A program made the position numbers and the translations under genes. The notes under the pieces were generated by a model that saw only the letters and a list, made by a program, of their open reading frames with translations, did no database searches and was not told the origin of the DNA. 64,000 nucleotides of DNA from JAFGHJ01 sp964534175 (lineage in GTDB: Bacteria; Hydrothermota; UBA3072): positions 1-64,000 of the forward strand of contig CAZHNS010000003.1 in NCBI GenBank assembly GCA_964534175.1. The letters run 5' to 3'. This document shows positions 15,802 through 23,635 of this stretch, one piece after another. The first letter of the stretch is position 1, and each line of letters starts with the position of its first letter.

Positions 15802-16722
15802 TTATAGAGTGATTCTCTTAATATTTAATTCTTCGAGATTGCTGGTACCAAGTCCCAAATCGTTGGCAATTTTTATATATTTTATATTTTCTACCTTTTC
15901 TCCCAAGATTTTAGAAGAAGCAACGTCAAGTGCTACCATATCTTTTGATAATAGTTGCATCTCTTTTCTTACGACGTCTTTTAAGGAACGAGATCTCGGC
16001 CCATCCGTTAATATATTGTACGCATCTACTATAGTAAGGTCGGGCTTTCTGTATAGAGGGAATTCGGCAATACACCTGTCAAGGTCGGTTCTATGATAGT
16101 AACCTCTATCCCAAACTACACCCATGAGATTTTTGAGCGCGCATGTCATTCTGGTACTCCCGTGGTTTTTTAATATGGGTACATTTATAAAGACATCACT
16201 TTCTAATATTAACTCATGGACTTTAACTTGCTTTAGTGTATGAGCACCGGGTACTCTTACTTCCTGATAATACGATTCCTTATTCGCATGCACAACTTTT
16301 GCATTAGCTTCTTTCGCTGCTTTTTCAATTTCACTAGTACGGTAAGTTGTAAAACAGTCATTACATGTATGGTCGAACACATACACTCTACTAGCTCCCG
16401 CATCGTAGCAGTGTTCTATTATTCTTTTAACTAAAGCTGGATTTGTGGTAGCTGCTCCTTCAGGGTTCGCGATCCAGGCAATATTTGGTTTTACTACGAC
16501 TATTTGTCCTTTCTTTACAAAACGTTTCATTCCGCCTAATGCTGCGATACCTTTGTCGAACATTTTTTCAGGTGTGCCGTTTTTAACTGCTATTAAATCC
16601 GGTATTTGTGTGTTTCTACTTTCTTTTTCCTGTGCGAGAAGGGGTGTTGATTTGACAATTGAAGAGATACCAGCAACAGCTGCCAGCGAAAAGGCTTTTT
16701 TAAAGAAATCTCTTCTGTTCAT
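15802..16722 (-). CDS. DUF362 iron-sulfur-associated protein with Tat-like signal
   Basis: 306 residues from ATG 16722, chosen for the ribosome site AAAGGGGGAG and the export signal that begins there (MNRRDFFKKAFSLAAVAGI, with the RRDFFKK twin-arginine motif). The mature part is a DUF362 domain (VVVKPNIAW, GASRVYVFDHTCND, VPILKNHGSTRMTCALKNLMG). DUF362 proteins occur with polyferredoxins such as the adjoining downstream gene; their reaction is not established. Here the family's optional ferredoxin domain is absent, so the clusters are presumably supplied by the neighbour. Confidence 0.8.
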   Translation of the reverse strand: MNRRDFFKKAFSLAAVAGISSIVKSTPLLAQEKESRNTQIPDLIAVKNGTPEKMFDKGIAALGGMKRFVKKGQIVVVKPNIAWIANPEGAATTNPALVKRIIEHCYDAGASRVYVFDHTCNDCFTTYRTSEIEKAAKEANAKVVHANKESYYQEVRVPGAHTLKQVKVHELILESDVFINVPILKNHGSTRMTCALKNLMGVVWDRGYYHRTDLDRCIAEFPLYRKPDLTIVDAYNILTDGPRSRSLKDVVRKEMQLLSKDMVALDVASSKILGEKVENIKYIKIANDLGLGTSNLEELNIKRITL

Positions 16723-16762
16723 TTTTTCTCCCCCTTTCCAGATATTAAAATACCTTTGTATA

Positions 16763-16790
16763 AGATTAGCCATAAATTTTTATTTGTCAA
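16763..16790 (-). promoter_or_regulatory. Promoter of the DUF362-polyferredoxin operon
   Basis: TTGACA (16790-16785), 16-base spacer, TAATCT (16768-16763), about 40 bases upstream of ATG 16722. Confidence 0.55.
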
Positions 16791-16851
16791 CACCCCATGG
16801 TGCTGATAGTCAAATTTTTGATTGTATTGATGCTGTGATTCGAAAAAAGCC

Positions 16852-16880
16852 TTGACAATTTTACCGGAATGGGATAAAAT
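16852..16880 (+). promoter_or_regulatory. Promoter of the Ig-like secreted protein, with leader hairpin
   Basis: TTGACA (16852-16857), 17-base spacer, TAAAAT (16875-16880). Right after the expected transcript start, AACAATTTTT (16891-16900) can pair imperfectly with AAAAAGTTGTT (16911-16921), followed by a run of T; this may be a leader hairpin or early terminator. A GGGGGAGG ribosome site follows before ATG 16956. Confidence 0.6.
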
Positions 16881-16955
16881 TAGACAACCCAACAATTTTT
16901 TTAAACACGGAAAAAGTTGTTTTTTTCAAGCTAAACAGCAAAGGGGGAGGTTTTT

Positions 16956-19241
16956 ATGAGGTTTAATTTTAGTAAAGTGTTCCTCATCTTTTCTGTACTG
17001 CTAATGTTTGCATTTTCAGGCGAGTTAGCCGCCCAGACCGCTACCGATCTTGTTATTGTTCCAGATGGAGCAACGGTAGAACTTGCCGGGACCCAGGTAT
17101 TTCAGGCGAGGCTTACTTCGAGTGGTATGGGTGTTGATGGTGAAAGGATTTATTTTGAGATTATAAATTCTCCGGCTTTAGGCAGCGTGGATCCGGCGGA
17201 TTCTATGACAGTTAACGGTGGTTACGCGCATACTACTTATACCGCGGGAATCACACTTGGAACCGATACACTTGTTGCATATTGGACAGATGAAGTGACG
17301 AGGGATGAATTAGCCGATACAGTGATTATCACGATAGAACCCGGTCCACCTGCTAGGTTAAGAGTTACTCCGGAAGACACGGTTGTTGTTGTAACGGAAA
17401 ACGCTGTAATAATCGCAGAGTTATTTGATGACTATCTTAACCACGTGGATGCGACGAGCCCAGCCCAGGTTTCTTTTGCAACTTCAGGAATGGGGACTTT
17501 TGGTACAGCTGCGGTTAATGAAGACGGTTGTATTGAGGTGGCTTATACCACTTATGATAGAATGGCGACGGATATAATAACAACCGAGCTTTTGGTAAAT
17601 CATGCAATGGATTACGATACAGTTCATACCATCGGAGCGGCTCCGGCAACTATGATTTTAAATGCTGAAGATTCAACGGTTGTAGTTTCCGAAACGGATT
17701 ATGACGAGGAATTGTGGTTTTATCTCTTCGATGCGTACGATAACCCCAGTACTTGGTCTGATTACTATGCAGGTGTACGTTATTCGGTAGCATTTACAGT
17801 TAACGTCGGAGGCGGAGTATTCGAGGACGATGATGTAGAGGTAATCGAAGGCGGATATGGTTATAATTATTATTATTCCTCTACGTCTTCCGGTGTGTAC
17901 ACGGTTACGGCAACGAGCGGAGCTGCCACAGCCGATGTAGCTATAACTCAGATTCCTGATTATCCCGATGAGTTAGTCATTACTCCTTCTTCTGCTGCAA
18001 TTCCTGCCGGCACCGACACTACACTTACGGCAAGGTTGTTTGATCAGTATAGTAACCGTTGTTATGCGGATGACGAGCGATTTGATGATATTGAGTGGGG
18101 AGAAATTTCCGGGCAGGGAGATTTGGAAACCCCATACATAGAAGGTCATAATTGGAAGTGCGTTTTTAATTCTTATCCTTATGCTGCTGATACTGCGCGG
18201 ATATGGGCTGGTTATGATGGAGCCGAACCTGACGATGAAGTTGTTATCTTCAGTGCCGAACCTGGCGAGCTCCATCATTTCGCTCTTGATATTTATAACA
18301 ATAGGGATACAGCTAATGTTTCCGATGGTGATTATGAGCAAACTAATTGTCTGAGGATAGAAGCACAGGATTCCAATAATATACGTCTTTATACCTATAC
18401 GAATCCTGACACACTTACTCTGTCGCTTAATGGAAGTACGGCAGAAGCTTCACAGGTTACCTGGTTTGTGTGGGATAACACAGGGGACGATTGGGATACT
18501 ACTGTAGGACTTGCTTCTCCTATTCCCGAAAGTTTCTTTTATGAAGGTGTAACGAGGGTTTATATTGCAAATCAGATAGCAGAGACTGATACAGTAACGG
18601 CGGCGGATACATCGGGTCACAGCGGTACGTCTCCTGAAGTGACCTGGCTGCCTATCGAGGTAGTTGCATTCAATGTTGGACTTGAAGGCGGATTAACAAC
18701 AATATGGCCGATCGATGATACCGTTAATATCGAGGTAACGGCAATAGATATGTTTGGCAATACTACAGATTTAGGATTACCACTTAATGCTCATCTGAGC
18801 GCTAATAGAACAGGGATAGTTTTTACTGGTGGAGAAATCCGTTTGATGGAAACTTCAGTAGAACTATATCCGATGGTGGCCACTGAATTTATGTCTGGAT
18901 TGATAATAACAGTTGAAGATCTTCTCAATCCAAGCATAAATGGCAGTTCCTACCCGATAAATGTTGGATCTGGGGTAGAGGAAGGACCAATTATCTCGGA
19001 TATAAACTCTTCATTTGGTACCGGAGCTATTTCATATGTGGTAGCGAAGGATGGTCAGGTTTCAATAAAGGTATACAATAAAGTCGGAATGGAAGTCGGA
19101 TCTCTTGTTGATGGAACTGTAAGACGTGGCTACTATCAGACTTCACTGAAGGAATTGAATCTTCCGGCTGAAATATACTTTGTGGTGATGGAGACGCCGG
19201 ATAACGGGATAAAGAAAGTAAAAACGACATTGATAAAATAA
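16956..19241 (+). CDS. Large secreted Ig-like (Big-type) protein with T9SS-like C-terminal sorting domain
   Basis: 761 residues. Signal peptide 1-27 (FSGELAAQ). The body is a string of bacterial Ig-like beta-sandwich repeats of about 100 residues, each with phrases such as ATVELAGTQVFQARLTS, PEDTVVVVTENAVIIAELFD and PSSAAIPAGTDTTLTARLFD, i.e. invasin/Big-1-like. The last about 85 residues (VSIKVYNKVGMEVGSLVDG ... YFVVMETPDNG ... KTTLIK) form a C-terminal sorting domain of the type read by type IX secretion. Probably a surface or released structural protein; no catalytic motif is visible. Monocistronic, with its own promoter and a strong terminator. Confidence 0.78.
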   Translation: MRFNFSKVFLIFSVLLMFAFSGELAAQTATDLVIVPDGATVELAGTQVFQARLTSSGMGVDGERIYFEIINSPALGSVDPADSMTVNGGYAHTTYTAGITLGTDTLVAYWTDEVTRDELADTVIITIEPGPPARLRVTPEDTVVVVTENAVIIAELFDDYLNHVDATSPAQVSFATSGMGTFGTAAVNEDGCIEVAYTTYDRMATDIITTELLVNHAMDYDTVHTIGAAPATMILNAEDSTVVVSETDYDEELWFYLFDAYDNPSTWSDYYAGVRYSVAFTVNVGGGVFEDDDVEVIEGGYGYNYYYSSTSSGVYTVTATSGAATADVAITQIPDYPDELVITPSSAAIPAGTDTTLTARLFDQYSNRCYADDERFDDIEWGEISGQGDLETPYIEGHNWKCVFNSYPYAADTARIWAGYDGAEPDDEVVIFSAEPGELHHFALDIYNNRDTANVSDGDYEQTNCLRIEAQDSNNIRLYTYTNPDTLTLSLNGSTAEASQVTWFVWDNTGDDWDTTVGLASPIPESFFYEGVTRVYIANQIAETDTVTAADTSGHSGTSPEVTWLPIEVVAFNVGLEGGLTTIWPIDDTVNIEVTAIDMFGNTTDLGLPLNAHLSANRTGIVFTGGEIRLMETSVELYPMVATEFMSGLIITVEDLLNPSINGSSYPINVGSGVEEGPIISDINSSFGTGAISYVVAKDGQVSIKVYNKVGMEVGSLVDGTVRRGYYQTSLKELNLPAEIYFVVMETPDNGIKKVKTTLIK

Positions 19242-19282
19242 AAATGAAAAGGGGTAGAACAAAACCCCTTAGTCAGAATAAA

Positions 19283-19315
19283 AAGGGCGGAAGAATTTTC
19301 CGCCCTTCTTTATTT
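19283..19315 (+). terminator. Rho-independent terminator
   Basis: Perfect 10-bp stem AAGGGCGGAA/TTCCGCCCTT (19283-19292 with 19298-19307), loop GAATT, then CTTTATTT. It ends the Ig-like gene. Confidence 0.9.
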
Positions 19316-19442
19316 AGATTAGTAAGTTGTTAGCATAATATCTTTGTGTTCTCTGTGGTTAAAAAAAGAGAGAGGTGAGGTTTCGTACTTGACAAAGCTT
19401 TGGTTTTGTGTATCCATAATTTGTGATAAGGTTTATAATAAA

Positions 19443-19985
19443 ATGCGTATAAAAAAATTAGTGGTTGGGATTCTGCAGACAAATTGTTATATTCTCTCGG
19501 GAGAAAATAAGGGTATTATAATTGATCCGGGTGAGGAGGCAGATAGAATATTAGAAGCTGTTTCGGATTTACAAATAGATTTGATACTTTTAACTCACAA
19601 TCATTTTGATCATATTAGGGCTTTGTTACCGGTAAAAAACGCTACTTCTGCTGAGGTTGCAATACATTCTTTAGACAGCATAGACGAAGCGGATGTAGAG
19701 CTTGAAGATGGGGCAAGGATACCTTTTGACGGTAAAGAAATTTCAGTTATGCATACTCCCGGACATACGCCGGGAAGTTGCTGTTTCTATTTTGGCGGAT
19801 GTCTTTTTTCCGGGGATACTTTATTTTACGGTGGATGGGGTAATACAGCGTTGCCCGGGGGAGATGAGAGAGCTATTTTCAAGAGTATTAGGGAAAAAAT
19901 AATGTCTCTTCCTGACGGTATTGTTGTTTATCCCGGACATGGCGAAGAAACCACTATTGGAGAGGAAAGATCTTTGTACTTTTGA
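19443..19985 (+). CDS. Metallo-beta-lactamase-fold hydrolase (glyoxalase II-like)
   Basis: 180 residues from ATG 19443; a longer in-frame ORF begins in repeat DNA and was not used. Metal ligands are clear: LTHNHFDH (HxHxDH), HTPGHTPGS, SGDTLF and YPGHGEE. Small MBL proteins of this kind hydrolyse thioesters such as acyl-glutathione analogues, though many have unknown substrates. It starts a four-gene run with overlapping ends (MBL, GNAT, GT4, PIG-L). A possible promoter is TTGACA at 19389-19394 with a weak -10 (TATCCA, 19411-19416). A thioester role would fit the thiol-like context, but that is inference. Confidence 0.85.
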   Translation: MRIKKLVVGILQTNCYILSGENKGIIIDPGEEADRILEAVSDLQIDLILLTHNHFDHIRALLPVKNATSAEVAIHSLDSIDEADVELEDGARIPFDGKEISVMHTPGHTPGSCCFYFGGCLFSGDTLFYGGWGNTALPGGDERAIFKSIREKIMSLPDGIVVYPGHGEETTIGEERSLYF

Positions 19986-20932
19986 TGGGAGCTAATATTT
20001 TAAAGAATTTAGAGGTTAAATTTGTTGGGATATCAAACTTAAAAGAAATATGGGAGAGGATCTTTAATCTCACAAAAAATCCCTCGCCTTTTATTTCTTA
20101 TGGCTGGTTTTATTCTCTTGGGAAATGTTTATTAAAAAAAGACGTTAAAAGTATGGTTTTTTATAAAGATAGTGAACCTGTCGGTATTCTTCCTGCAGAA
20201 ATAAAAGATAATACTTTGTTTTTAATCGGCGATGAGAGAGTGACGGATCTTAATGGTATAATATTGAATTGCCGCTACTCGAAGGAAATAATTGGCTCTA
20301 TATCTGATTTTATTTTGGAAAAGGATTTGAAGGTCGAATTGTATCCGCTGGTGCCCAAAAGTGAACTTATGGAATTTCTTCCAGGTATGCTTAATGTAAA
20401 GAAAGTAGAAAAATCTGAATCCTTTTCTGCCTTGAAACTCCCTTCTTCCTGGGAAGAATATCTTGGATCTCTTTCTTCTAAGAATAGACACGAGATTAGG
20501 AGAAAGCTTAAGAAAGTCAAAGGTGCAACGATTAAAAAATTAAAAGCCGAGGATATAAATAAATTGTTTGACTTGATGGAGTCTTCTAGTACAGAGAAGA
20601 AAAGCTTCTTAAGTGAGGAAATGAAAAATTTTTTCTACGAAGTTGCTTTATACCTCGAGGGAATAGGAGCTTTACGATTAAAAGCTTGTTTTTATAAAAA
20701 TGAAATACTGGCAATACTTTTTTGTTTTCAAATGAAAGATACGGTATATGCTTTCAATACCGGATACAATCCGGATTTTTATGAATTATCGCCAGGTGTT
20801 GTTTCTTTTGCACTGGATATAGAGGAGGCAATAGACAAAGGTTTCACCTGCTATAACTTTCTACGGGGAGAAGAGAGATTTAAATCCGATTTGGGAGCTC
20901 GGAGGGCTTATACATGGGAAATAAGAAGGTGA
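19985..20932 (+). CDS. BioF2-like GNAT acyltransferase (Acetyltransf_6 / FemAB-related)
   Basis: 315 residues from ATG 19985, overlapping the stop of the MBL gene by one base; a TTG one codon upstream is possible. The C-terminal half carries the family pattern: LSSKNRHEIRRKLKKVK, then a region ending FNTGYNPDFYELSPGVVSF and FLRGEERFKSDLGA. These proteins transfer acyl or aminoacyl groups to amino sugars or polysaccharide precursors. Placed between a thioester-type hydrolase and an MshA-like glycosyltransferase, it could act on an amino-sugar conjugate. The first 130 residues are less recognisable. Confidence 0.75.
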   Translation: MGANILKNLEVKFVGISNLKEIWERIFNLTKNPSPFISYGWFYSLGKCLLKKDVKSMVFYKDSEPVGILPAEIKDNTLFLIGDERVTDLNGIILNCRYSKEIIGSISDFILEKDLKVELYPLVPKSELMEFLPGMLNVKKVEKSESFSALKLPSSWEEYLGSLSSKNRHEIRRKLKKVKGATIKKLKAEDINKLFDLMESSSTEKKSFLSEEMKNFFYEVALYLEGIGALRLKACFYKNEILAILFCFQMKDTVYAFNTGYNPDFYELSPGVVSFALDIEEAIDKGFTCYNFLRGEERFKSDLGARRAYTWEIRR

Positions 20933-22023
20933 AAATCTGTATAATTTCTTATCATACTTCCCCTTTTGCATCCGTTGGTGAGGGTTCTTCGGGAGGTATG
21001 AGTATCTATCTTTCGAATCTTTGCAGAAGAATAAGTAAAAATATGGAAGTCGATATTTTCTGCAGGGGCATAAAAAAAGAAAAAAAAGTAGATAGATGTA
21101 ATTTAATCTATCTGAATGGTATGAACTTAGAGGAATTTCAGGAAGAAATTATACGTTTTCATATTAAGAAAAAATATGATATTCTGCATTCTCATTACTG
21201 GCTTTCCGGAATTGTTGCTAAAAAGATAAAAAAGATATTTCCCGATTTAACCTGGATTCACAGTTTTCATACGATCGAAGCTCTTAAAAGGGTTACTTAT
21301 GATGAAGTTAGAATCGAAAAGGAGAAAGATATAACGCGTTTGTGTGATTTTATAGTTTCTCCGACTCATGAGGAAAAACAATGGATTGAACAATGGCACC
21401 CAGAAGTGTCGGTCGAAGTGATCCCCCATGGTGTTTCTAATCGCGACTTTCCTTTTGGAAAAGATGGAAGTAGAAATATTCTTTTTGTAGGTCGAATAGA
21501 TCCTGTTAAGGGAATAGAACTGCTGATGGAGTCGCTGAAATTTATCAGGGGAGATTTTGTCTTAAACATTGCGGGTGGCCCTTCAAAAGATATCTCTTAT
21601 TACGAAAATATAAAAGATAATACTTCTAAGTATCCTATACGTTTTTTTGGTAAAGTTCCCCATAAAGAGTTATATAAAATTTATCAAAATTCATGTATGC
21701 TGGTACTTCCCTCTTATTATGAATCTTTTGGACTGGTCGCACTCGAGGCAATGTCAAGCGGGCGGCCTGTCGTCGGTTTTTCCGATACATCTCTATCTGA
21801 AGTTGTAGGGGAAAAAGCCGGTATCTTTGTGAAAAGAAATACCAGAGAATTTGCTCATGCAATTAATTTTTTACTTAATAATAAGTCTAAAAGATACGAT
21901 TTTGGTAAAAAGGCCAGTAAAATATCTTATGCTTATAGTTGGGAAAAAACTTCGAGGAGGTATATTGAATTCTACAGAAAAATCGCCAAGGAATACACTG
22001 GTAATTATGGCACATCCCGATGA
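20914..22023 (+). CDS. GT4 glycosyltransferase, MshA-like
   Basis: 369 residues; overlaps the GNAT gene by 19 bases. The N-terminus ISYHTSPFASVGEGSSGGM and the later HSHYWLSG closely match the phrases seen in MshA, the enzyme that begins mycothiol synthesis, and in related GT4 enzymes. The C-terminal Rossmann half has FVGRIDPVKGIELLMES and the E-x7-E region (YESFGLVALEAMSSGRPVVG). It is shorter than typical MshA. It likely transfers a sugar from a nucleotide sugar to a small acceptor. The next gene is a PIG-L deacetylase, the same order of chemistry as MshA/MshB or BshA/BshB. Confidence 0.82.
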   Translation: MGNKKVKICIISYHTSPFASVGEGSSGGMSIYLSNLCRRISKNMEVDIFCRGIKKEKKVDRCNLIYLNGMNLEEFQEEIIRFHIKKKYDILHSHYWLSGIVAKKIKKIFPDLTWIHSFHTIEALKRVTYDEVRIEKEKDITRLCDFIVSPTHEEKQWIEQWHPEVSVEVIPHGVSNRDFPFGKDGSRNILFVGRIDPVKGIELLMESLKFIRGDFVLNIAGGPSKDISYYENIKDNTSKYPIRFFGKVPHKELYKIYQNSCMLVLPSYYESFGLVALEAMSSGRPVVGFSDTSLSEVVGEKAGIFVKRNTREFAHAINFLLNNKSKRYDFGKKASKISYAYSWEKTSRRYIEFYRKIAKEYTGNYGTSR

Positions 22024-22651
22024 TGCGGAACTTGCTTGCGGTGGGAGTGTTGCTAAGTGGGTAGAGGAAGGAGATGTTTATTATATTATTGCTTCTGATG
22101 GAGGAAAGGGTAGCTGGGATGAGGACGAAGCTCCTTATAAAGTCTCTTGCAGAAGAGAAGATGAGCAGAAAAAAGCTGCTGATTATCTCGGAGTAAAGAA
22201 AGTAATTTTCCTGCAGCATTCCGATGGAGAGCTTGAAAATATAAGCCCTCTCCGAATCGAATTTGCGGCGCTTATTAGAAAACTGAAGCCCTATAGAATA
22301 GTTACAAATGACCCCTGGATGAGGATGTTTCATCCGGATCACAGGGCAAATGCTTACGCGGTAATTGGTGGCATTATGATTGCCCGAGATTGGCATTTTT
22401 ATCCGTTTTTGAGAGAATTAGGTCTGCAGCCCACGAGGCCAAAGAAATTGCTTCTCACTCCTACCGATAATCCCAATTTAATAGTCGATATAACCACGAC
22501 TATTGACAAAAAAATTAAGGCTATTGGTTTTCACGAAAGCCAGGTAGCTATTCACGAAGGATGGGAGGATGAAATTAGAAAATGGTCCAGAGAAATAGCA
22601 AAGGATTCAGATTTTGAGTATGGAGAAGCTTTTTATGATATGCGTCTTTAG
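21965..22651 (+). CDS. PIG-L family N-acetylglucosaminyl deacetylase (MshB/BshB-like)
   Basis: 228 residues from TTG 21965, chosen because CGAGGAGG ends 4 bases upstream and the reading frame before it only shadows the glycosyltransferase; the overlap is 59 bases. Zinc-site motifs MAHPDDAELACGG and FHPDHRANA are intact. PIG-L enzymes remove the acetyl group from GlcNAc conjugates (GlcNAc-inositol, GlcNAc-malate, GlcNAc-PI) or, in Mca, cleave thiol adducts. Coupled to the MshA-like gene. No MshC or BshC cysteine ligase is in the window. Confidence 0.85.
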   Translation: MNSTEKSPRNTLVIMAHPDDAELACGGSVAKWVEEGDVYYIIASDGGKGSWDEDEAPYKVSCRREDEQKKAADYLGVKKVIFLQHSDGELENISPLRIEFAALIRKLKPYRIVTNDPWMRMFHPDHRANAYAVIGGIMIARDWHFYPFLRELGLQPTRPKKLLLTPTDNPNLIVDITTTIDKKIKAIGFHESQVAIHEGWEDEIRKWSREIAKDSDFEYGEAFYDMRL

Positions 22652-22654
22652 AAA

Positions 22655-22925
22655 AAATTTAACCACAAAATTTCACAAGATTAACTCAAGATTTTGTGTT
22701 TGTTTTGTTTCTGTGGTCTATATGGCTGGTATTTTAGTTGGAAGTTAGGCGGTTAGGTAGTCAAGGAGAATTTGTGCTATTTGTTGTTTTTTTCTGGTGT
22801 GGTGAGCTGAGTTTTGAAAATTTAAATATCAGATTTAGTGTCTTTTGTGTATTTCGTGGTTTAATAAATTGTCTTTTCTTGGTTGCTTCGTGGTTGCTTT
22901 TGCATTTACAATCATTTCAATTTTG
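22655..22925. repeat. Degenerate word repeats in a 316-base gene-free gap
   Basis: Contains AACCACAAAATTTCACAAG facing TTTTGTTTCTGTGGTC, GTTGGAAGTTAGGCGGTTAGG, and TTTTGTGTATTTCGTGG with TTGCTTCGTGGTTGC. These are the same word families as in the other gaps. The short open frames here lack ribosome sites and family features. Confidence 0.5.
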
Positions 22926-22930
22926 AACCC

Positions 22931-22958
22931 TTGACAAACTTGAAATTTCAATTATCCT
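22931..22958 (+). promoter_or_regulatory. Promoter of the PerR-type gene with an embedded 12-bp palindrome
   Basis: TTGACA (22931-22936), 16-base spacer, TATCCT (22953-22958), and ATG only 9 bases further on. Inside the spacer is the perfect palindrome TTGAAATTTCAA (22940-22951), ideally placed for an autoregulatory operator. It is shorter than the usual 15-bp Per box. Confidence 0.6.
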
Positions 22959-22967
22959 AATAGAGTT

Positions 22968-23381
22968 ATGGAAAAAGTGAAAGGGATTTTAGAAAAAAGT
23001 GGTATTAAGCCTTCTATACAGCGTATACAAATATTTAAATTTCTTATGTCTAGCAAAGATCATCCGACAGCCAAAGACATATATGAAAGAATATCGAAAG
23101 AAATACCGACACTTTCGAAAACAACTATATACAATAGCGTTAAGATTTTCGAGGATAAAGGCATACTAAAGCCGATAAGAATAAAAGAAGGGGAAGCCAG
23201 ATATGATATAAGTTCAGAATTTCATCCGCATTTTAGATGCAATAGTTGTGACAGGCTTTTTGATCTCGACAATAATCTTTTTGTAAATGATAAAGAAGAG
23301 ATAGACGGACATCTTATTGAAGATAAATGCGTCTGTTATTCTGGTATCTGCAGGGATTGCAGGAAAAAGAAAGGTATATGA
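22968..23381 (+). CDS. perR: Fur-family peroxide-sensing repressor, PerR type
   Basis: 137 residues. Winged-helix N-terminus (KPSIQRIQIFKFL, LSKTTIYNSVKIFEDKGIL) and C-terminal metal domain. All five regulatory-metal residues of Bacillus PerR are present at a constant offset: H32, D80, H86, H88 and D99 (PerR H37, D85, H91, H93, D104). Asp at the last position, rather than Glu, marks the peroxide-sensing type. Two CxxC pairs (CNSC at 91-94 and CRDC near the C-terminus) hold structural zinc. The start has no ribosome site and the transcript is probably leaderless. The genes after it are oxidative-stress proteins. Confidence 0.88.
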   Translation: MEKVKGILEKSGIKPSIQRIQIFKFLMSSKDHPTAKDIYERISKEIPTLSKTTIYNSVKIFEDKGILKPIRIKEGEARYDISSEFHPHFRCNSCDRLFDLDNNLFVNDKEEIDGHLIEDKCVCYSGICRDCRKKKGI

Positions 23382-23457
23382 TAGTAATTGTACTGGACAT
23401 AGAAAAACTGAAACAAATAATTTTCGAAAAATATTAATATGGGAAAAAGGAGGAATA

Positions 23458-23622
23458 ATGGATAAATACGAATGTACTTTCTGTGGCTACATATATGACC
23501 CGGCTAAGGGTGATCCTGACAACGGAGTTGCTCCGGGTACCGCATTTGAAGATATTCCCGATGATTGGGTCTGTCCGGTTTGCGGTGTAGGTAAAGAAGA
23601 TTTCAAAAAGATAGAAGAATAA
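23458..23622 (+). CDS. Rubredoxin
   Basis: 54 residues from ATG 23458, behind AAAAAGGAGGAATA. One iron is held by CTFCGY (first pair) and CPVCGV (second pair), with the conserved YDPAKGDPDNGVAPGT and FEDIPDDWVCP. Rubredoxin gives electrons to superoxide reductases, rubrerythrins and flavoproteins in anaerobes. It lies 76 bases after the PerR gene and close before a peroxiredoxin and a superoxide-reductase-like gene, its likely partners. Confidence 0.96.
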   Translation: MDKYECTFCGYIYDPAKGDPDNGVAPGTAFEDIPDDWVCPVCGVGKEDFKKIEE

Positions 23623-23635
23623 TAAATCTAAAGTA

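Noticed and set aside
16240..16434. Plus-strand open frames opposite the DUF362 gene
   Set aside because: Antisense shadow with no ribosome site.
22738..22926. 62-residue plus-strand open frame in the gap before the PerR gene
   Set aside because: It consists of repeat words, has no ribosome site and no recognisable protein pattern.
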